Below are positions 18,412-20,555 of a DNA stretch of 20,555 nt, piece by piece. The DNA is from Chara braunii. Its lineage: Eukaryota; Streptophyta; Charophyceae; Charales; Characeae. The translations under genes were made by a program, and so were the position numbers. The notes beneath the pieces were generated by a model, which was given only the letters and a program-made list of their open reading frames with translations, made no database searches and was not told the DNA's origin. Within the stretch, counting starts at the first letter, position 1; the number at the start of each line of letters is the position of its first letter. The DNA is taken from assembly GCA_003427395.1 (NCBI GenBank), contig BFEA01000085.1, positions 943,052 through 963,606 of the forward strand, read 5' to 3'.

Positions 18412-18484
18412 AGACGAAAAAGAAGACGAGCCGTAATTACGACAGACATTAGCCCCACAAAGTAGTCACGTTCGGGAAGTCCCA

Positions 18485-18943
18485 TCAAGCCGAATCTGAT
18501 GGGACCTCCACCGCCTCACTGCTCTCCTCCGAAGTTAACTTACCGCCGTCCTTATCAGTGTTGCTCTTCTCGTGCGAATCGCTGCTTGTGCCAAACATCT
18601 TGTCTGCATTGAGCTGTGCCAATTCGTCCACTGTGACGTCAACTGTTTTGAACTGGATGCCAGCCTCCCGACACAAATGTTCAAAACCAGTCTTCTTTAA
18701 CAACCTCAACCTTTTTCTTTCATCCTGCAGAAATGTGAATTTGTCATTGTCTTTCCTAGCACTGCCCTCCGCTCTCGACATGCGCCCTGGTGTCGCTTTC
18801 ACTCTACCTCTTCGTCCTGTCTGGAAGCCCGTAGTTGCCGCCGCCTCCATCTTCTCTTTCAGATTCCAGACTGGTCCTTTAGGTGTACCACAAACCGCCT
18901 GCACAATTGACAGCTGGCTCAATTGCTGCCATAACCGCACCAC
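18485..18943 (-). pseudogene. N-terminal ORF of the element, unknown family
   Basis: The frame is open from a stop at about 18968 to 18485, so it could start at a GTG (18941-18943) or at the first ATG, in KEKMEAAATTG, about 30 codons further in. It reads LWQQLSQLSIVQAVCGTPKG, a basic stretch GRRGRVKATPGRMSRAEGS, then DERKRLRLLKKTGFEHLCRE and AGIQFKTVDVTVDELAQLN. It ends in an acidic Ser-rich tail. The basic centre and helical, charged second half suggest a nucleic-acid-binding or gag-like protein. I do not recognise the family. It is the least damaged frame of the element and ends about 75 bases before the GIY-YIG-like frame. Confidence 0.5.
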
Positions 18944-18970
18944 CTCAGCCTCGGTGTTACGCCAGGGCTA

Positions 18971-19045
18971 GATCCCTGGTCTGCAGGTTACCACCGGCCA
19001 GCTTGCTGTATTTGTTATCTTTTTTTTTGTTGTTTTGCAATTCTT
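18971..19045 (+). repeat. Dispersed repeat A, copy 2
   Basis: GATCCCTGGTCTGCAGGTTA followed by CCACC, GCTTGCTGTATTTGTT, a T-run and TTTTGCAATT matches 6762-6834 (minus strand) in order. It starts within a few bases of the end of the Penelope-like N-terminal ORF and runs away from it. Confidence 0.7.
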
Positions 19046-19315
19046 TTTGTTTTTGATTCTTGCTTTTCTGATTTCGGACGGTTGGCGCCATCTGCGTTCT
19101 GGTGGTCGTTTTCAAATTCCTTTTTTGGGACTTTCATGTCCAGTCTGCGTCGAGTTGAGTGAGTGTGTGTGTGTGCTCTCACTCTCCCTCTCTCTCGATC
19201 GCCTGCCCTGATCGACGCGCTGCTCTGCCTCTGCCTCGTCACACTGGTATCGGAGTGGCGTCGATCACCCTCTCGCCTGCCCTGATCGACGCGGAGCAGC
19301 TTCAACGCCACCATG
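19046..19315. other. Non-coding, CT-rich, with a PBS-like word
   Basis: No domain was recognised. CTGCCCTGATCGACGCG occurs twice (about 19203-19219 and 19277-19293). TGGTATCGGAGTGGC at about 19245 resembles the initiator-Met tRNA primer binding site of plant LTR elements (TGGTATCAGAGC), but no LTR or gag lies beside it. Confidence 0.35.
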
Positions 19316-19565
19316 CCATCATCATTGTCATCATCATCCTCGTCATCGACATTGTCTTACTTGCTGTCAATTTGAACTTTTCAGTCTTTTCTGTTTATCT
19401 AGATAACATGATGGGTGAATTATTTGCTTTATTTGCATTAACTGTAGCTGCTGCAGAATCTGCTATTGGGCTCACTGTCATCCCCGTCATCGTCATCTTC
19501 AACGTAAATATTGCCACGTCATCGTCATCGTCACCACGCCATCGTCATCGCTGCCACGTCATCAA
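19316..19565. repeat. (CATCGT/GTCATC)n simple repeat, split by nad4L
   Basis: Imperfect ATCGTC/ATCATC hexamer repeats run at 19316-19352 and again at 19477-19565. The central part, 19357-19476, is unique sequence of mitochondrial type. The repeat produces Ile/Val- or Ser/His-rich translations that are not genes. Confidence 0.85.
19357..19476 (+). pseudogene. nad4L: Nuclear copy of a mitochondrial nad4L fragment
   Basis: In frame, the 40 codons read [20 protein letters not shown] then [19 protein letters not shown]. This is the central conserved part of mitochondrial NADH dehydrogenase subunit 4L (complex I, inner membrane) of plants, algae and many protists. AAAESAIGL is particularly diagnostic. 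Animal and fungal ND4L differ clearly here. Codons are AT-rich (TTA, TTT, GCA), unlike the GTCATC repeats on both sides. The N-terminal and C-terminal parts of the gene are absent, and the open frame continues only into simple repeat. The family normally has about 100 residues, so about 40 percent is present. Confidence 0.88.
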
Positions 19566-19998
19566 CGATCCTGAATCGCCGATGACAAGGCGCAAGTACG
19601 TTATTTCTATACCCTTTAAAGTTATAGCGGTCCCGCTATCACACGAAGCTGTGGGCCCATGGAAAATCGCAGGACTGGCGGAACCGGAGCAGGTCGTCGT
19701 GTGAGGGCGGCATGGGCGGAACTGGAGGACGTTGTGTGTGGTGAGGCGAAACGTCGCAGGGCAACTCGCTCTCGGGCCTAGGGGCCTAGGGAAAATCGCA
19801 GGAGTCGGAGGGAGACTCGTTGTCGGGCCTAGGGAAAATCATAGGAGCAATTCGTCGCCCCATGCCAGCCCTATGCGAATCGGCCTACGCGCGGTGTTCC
19901 GTGTGCCGTGCCAGCCGAGTCGCGTATCGTGTGTGCAAGTGGGGCCGGGTGGCAGGGGGCGGAGGGCGCCAGAGACGCACACACACAGAGGGGAGGGG

Positions 19999-20000
<2 letters not shown>
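19566..20000. other. GC-rich stretch with short degenerate repeats
   Basis: GGGAAAATC or GGAAAATCGCAGGA-type words recur at about 19659, 19788 and 19831. ATAGCGG-T-CCCGCTAT at about 19624-19640 is a short hairpin. The long plus-strand frame across it (19732-20298) is mostly composition-driven (Arg-Glu repeats). No gene is supported. Confidence 0.4.

Positions 20001-20030
<30 letters not shown>
20001..20030. repeat. (GA)15 microsatellite
   Basis: Uninterrupted GA repeat. Confidence 0.95.
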
Positions 20031-20033
<3 letters not shown>

Positions 20034-20084
20034 CTGCTCACGTGAGCATCGGGGGCGAAGCGACGGTGTGAAAGGGGGGACGAG

Positions 20085-20086
<2 letters not shown>

Positions 20087-20142
<56 letters not shown>
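20087..20142. repeat. (GA)28 microsatellite
   Basis: Uninterrupted GA repeat directly followed by TTTCCATCGATAGGA, a word that recurs near 20210. Confidence 0.95.
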
Positions 20143-20145
<3 letters not shown>

Positions 20146-20273
20146 CCATCGATAGGACAAGCAACGCACCGGCCAACAGGACAGTCTGTAGCCCTGCTCA
20201 AGCCTTACGCTACTTTCATCGATAGGATGAGCAAAATCGATTCGAAATATAGACTACTACACATATGCGTCCA

Positions 20274-20340
<67 letters not shown>
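20274..20340. repeat. (TG)12 followed by (GA)n microsatellite
   Basis: TG repeats to about 20297 pass directly into GA repeats to about 20330, then AAGAGAGAAA. The GA part is the outer left arm of the palindrome that follows. Confidence 0.95.
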
Positions 20341-20344
20341 TTGA

Positions 20345-20465
20345 ATGAATCTACTGTTAGAACATCGTAATATACACTAGTGCAAGCTCGTGCGTGTCCA
20401 TCCTATCGATGGACACACACGCACGTGCAGTAGTGTATATTACGATGTTCTAGCGGTAGATTCAT
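20345..20465. repeat. Long imperfect palindrome (hairpin of about 58 bp)
   Basis: The left arm 20345-20402 and right arm 20408-20465 are inverted copies with few mismatches. AGAACATCGTAATATACACTA on the left pairs with TAGTGTATATTACGATGTTC on the right. The loop is about five bases near 20405. The hairpin is extended on the outside by (GA)n on the left and (CT)n on the right, giving a foldback of more than 200 bases in total. Confidence 0.93.
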
Positions 20466-20481
20466 CCCCTCGATGGAAGTA

Positions 20482-20555
<74 letters not shown>
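20482..20555. repeat. (CT)n microsatellite at the window edge
   Basis: CT repeat with one TTT interruption, continuing to the end of the window. It is complementary to the GA arrays at 20001-20331. Confidence 0.95.

Larger units (their letters stand above)
14496..18960 (-). mobile_element. Degenerate Penelope-like retroelement, GIY-YIG before RT
   Basis: On the minus strand the order is an N-terminal ORF of unknown family, a GIY-YIG-like domain (about 18030-18265), a long linker, and RT with recognisable motifs (about 16580-14800) followed by a thumb-like segment. Penelope-like elements combine an RT related to telomerase with a GIY-YIG endonuclease. In most the endonuclease is C-terminal. 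In the Chlamys and Naiad/Hydra-type groups it is N-terminal, and this copy matches that order. The element is dead, with many stops and frameshifts, a TTAA-flanked 151-bp insert, a 510-bp insert with 7-bp target duplication, an included dispersed repeat and small tandem duplications. The ends are not defined. Alternative: the GIY-YIG-like and RT parts come from different elements that happen to lie collinear. Confidence 0.65.

Noticed and set aside
19732-20298. 188-residue plus-strand open frame with Arg-Glu repeats
   Set aside because: It is open only because it crosses (GA)n arrays, which lack stops. No domain, and the minus strand is equally open with Ser-Leu repeats.
1-20555. CRISPR arrays, bacterial operons, defence systems
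   Set aside because: The repeats are tandem duplications or microsatellites without spacer structure, and the content is eukaryotic transposons.

Overview
The window reads as repeat-dense intergenic or intronic nuclear DNA from a plant-like eukaryote, most likely a green or streptophyte alga. A charophyte such as Chara is my guess, not a demonstrated identity. Four things support this. A short piece of mitochondrial nad4L of the plant/alga/protist type is embedded in nuclear repeats at 19357-19476. There is a chromodomain-bearing Ty3/gypsy element. There is a decayed Penelope-like element whose GIY-YIG-like domain lies N-terminal to its reverse transcriptase, an arrangement known from the green lineage, protists and some invertebrates. 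There is also a plausible 76-bp spliceosomal exon, and long (GA)n, (TG)n and (CATCGT)n microsatellites. No intact protein-coding gene, tRNA, rRNA or CRISPR array could be supported. Nearly every long open reading frame is a transposon fragment or a product of low-complexity sequence.

Layout. 1-990: GC- and purine-rich sequence with a four-unit minisatellite. 1230-6352 (-): a broken Ty3/gypsy chromovirus with gag, zinc knuckle, protease remnant, RT, RNase H, integrase, GPF module and chromodomain. Both the RT and the integrase lack a catalytic Asp segment, and the RNase H region carries an in-frame 348-bp tandem duplication. 6360-6840: its leader, with a 142-bp tandem duplication. 6762-7025: two dispersed repeats, each with a second copy in opposite orientation near 17.9-19.0 kb. 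7220-7295 (+): one candidate host exon. 7300-11290: non-coding, with two tandem duplications. 11300-11720 (+): a LINE-like C-terminal fragment with a CPLC zinc motif. 11720-14490: mostly non-coding.

14496-18960 (-): the most interesting part, a Penelope-like retroelement in pieces. Its order on the minus strand is an N-terminal ORF, a GIY-YIG-like domain, a linker, and then RT motifs ending in MVDD and a thumb region. It has been interrupted at least twice. One interruption is a 151-bp element with 13-bp perfect inverted repeats and TTAA target duplications, lying exactly between the FDIK and EMFRNLP halves of the RT palm. The other is an approximately 510-bp GC/purine-rich insert flanked by a 7-bp direct repeat (CTTGCAA). 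A dispersed repeat also lies between the GIY-YIG-like part and the RT.

18971-20555: a dispersed repeat, a (CATCGT)-rich tract carrying the nad4L fragment, then (GA)n/(TG)n arrays and a long palindrome (20345-20465) whose arms are extended by (GA)n and (CT)n. None of these genes appears functional. The value of the window lies in the layered insertion history and in the permuted Penelope-like element.
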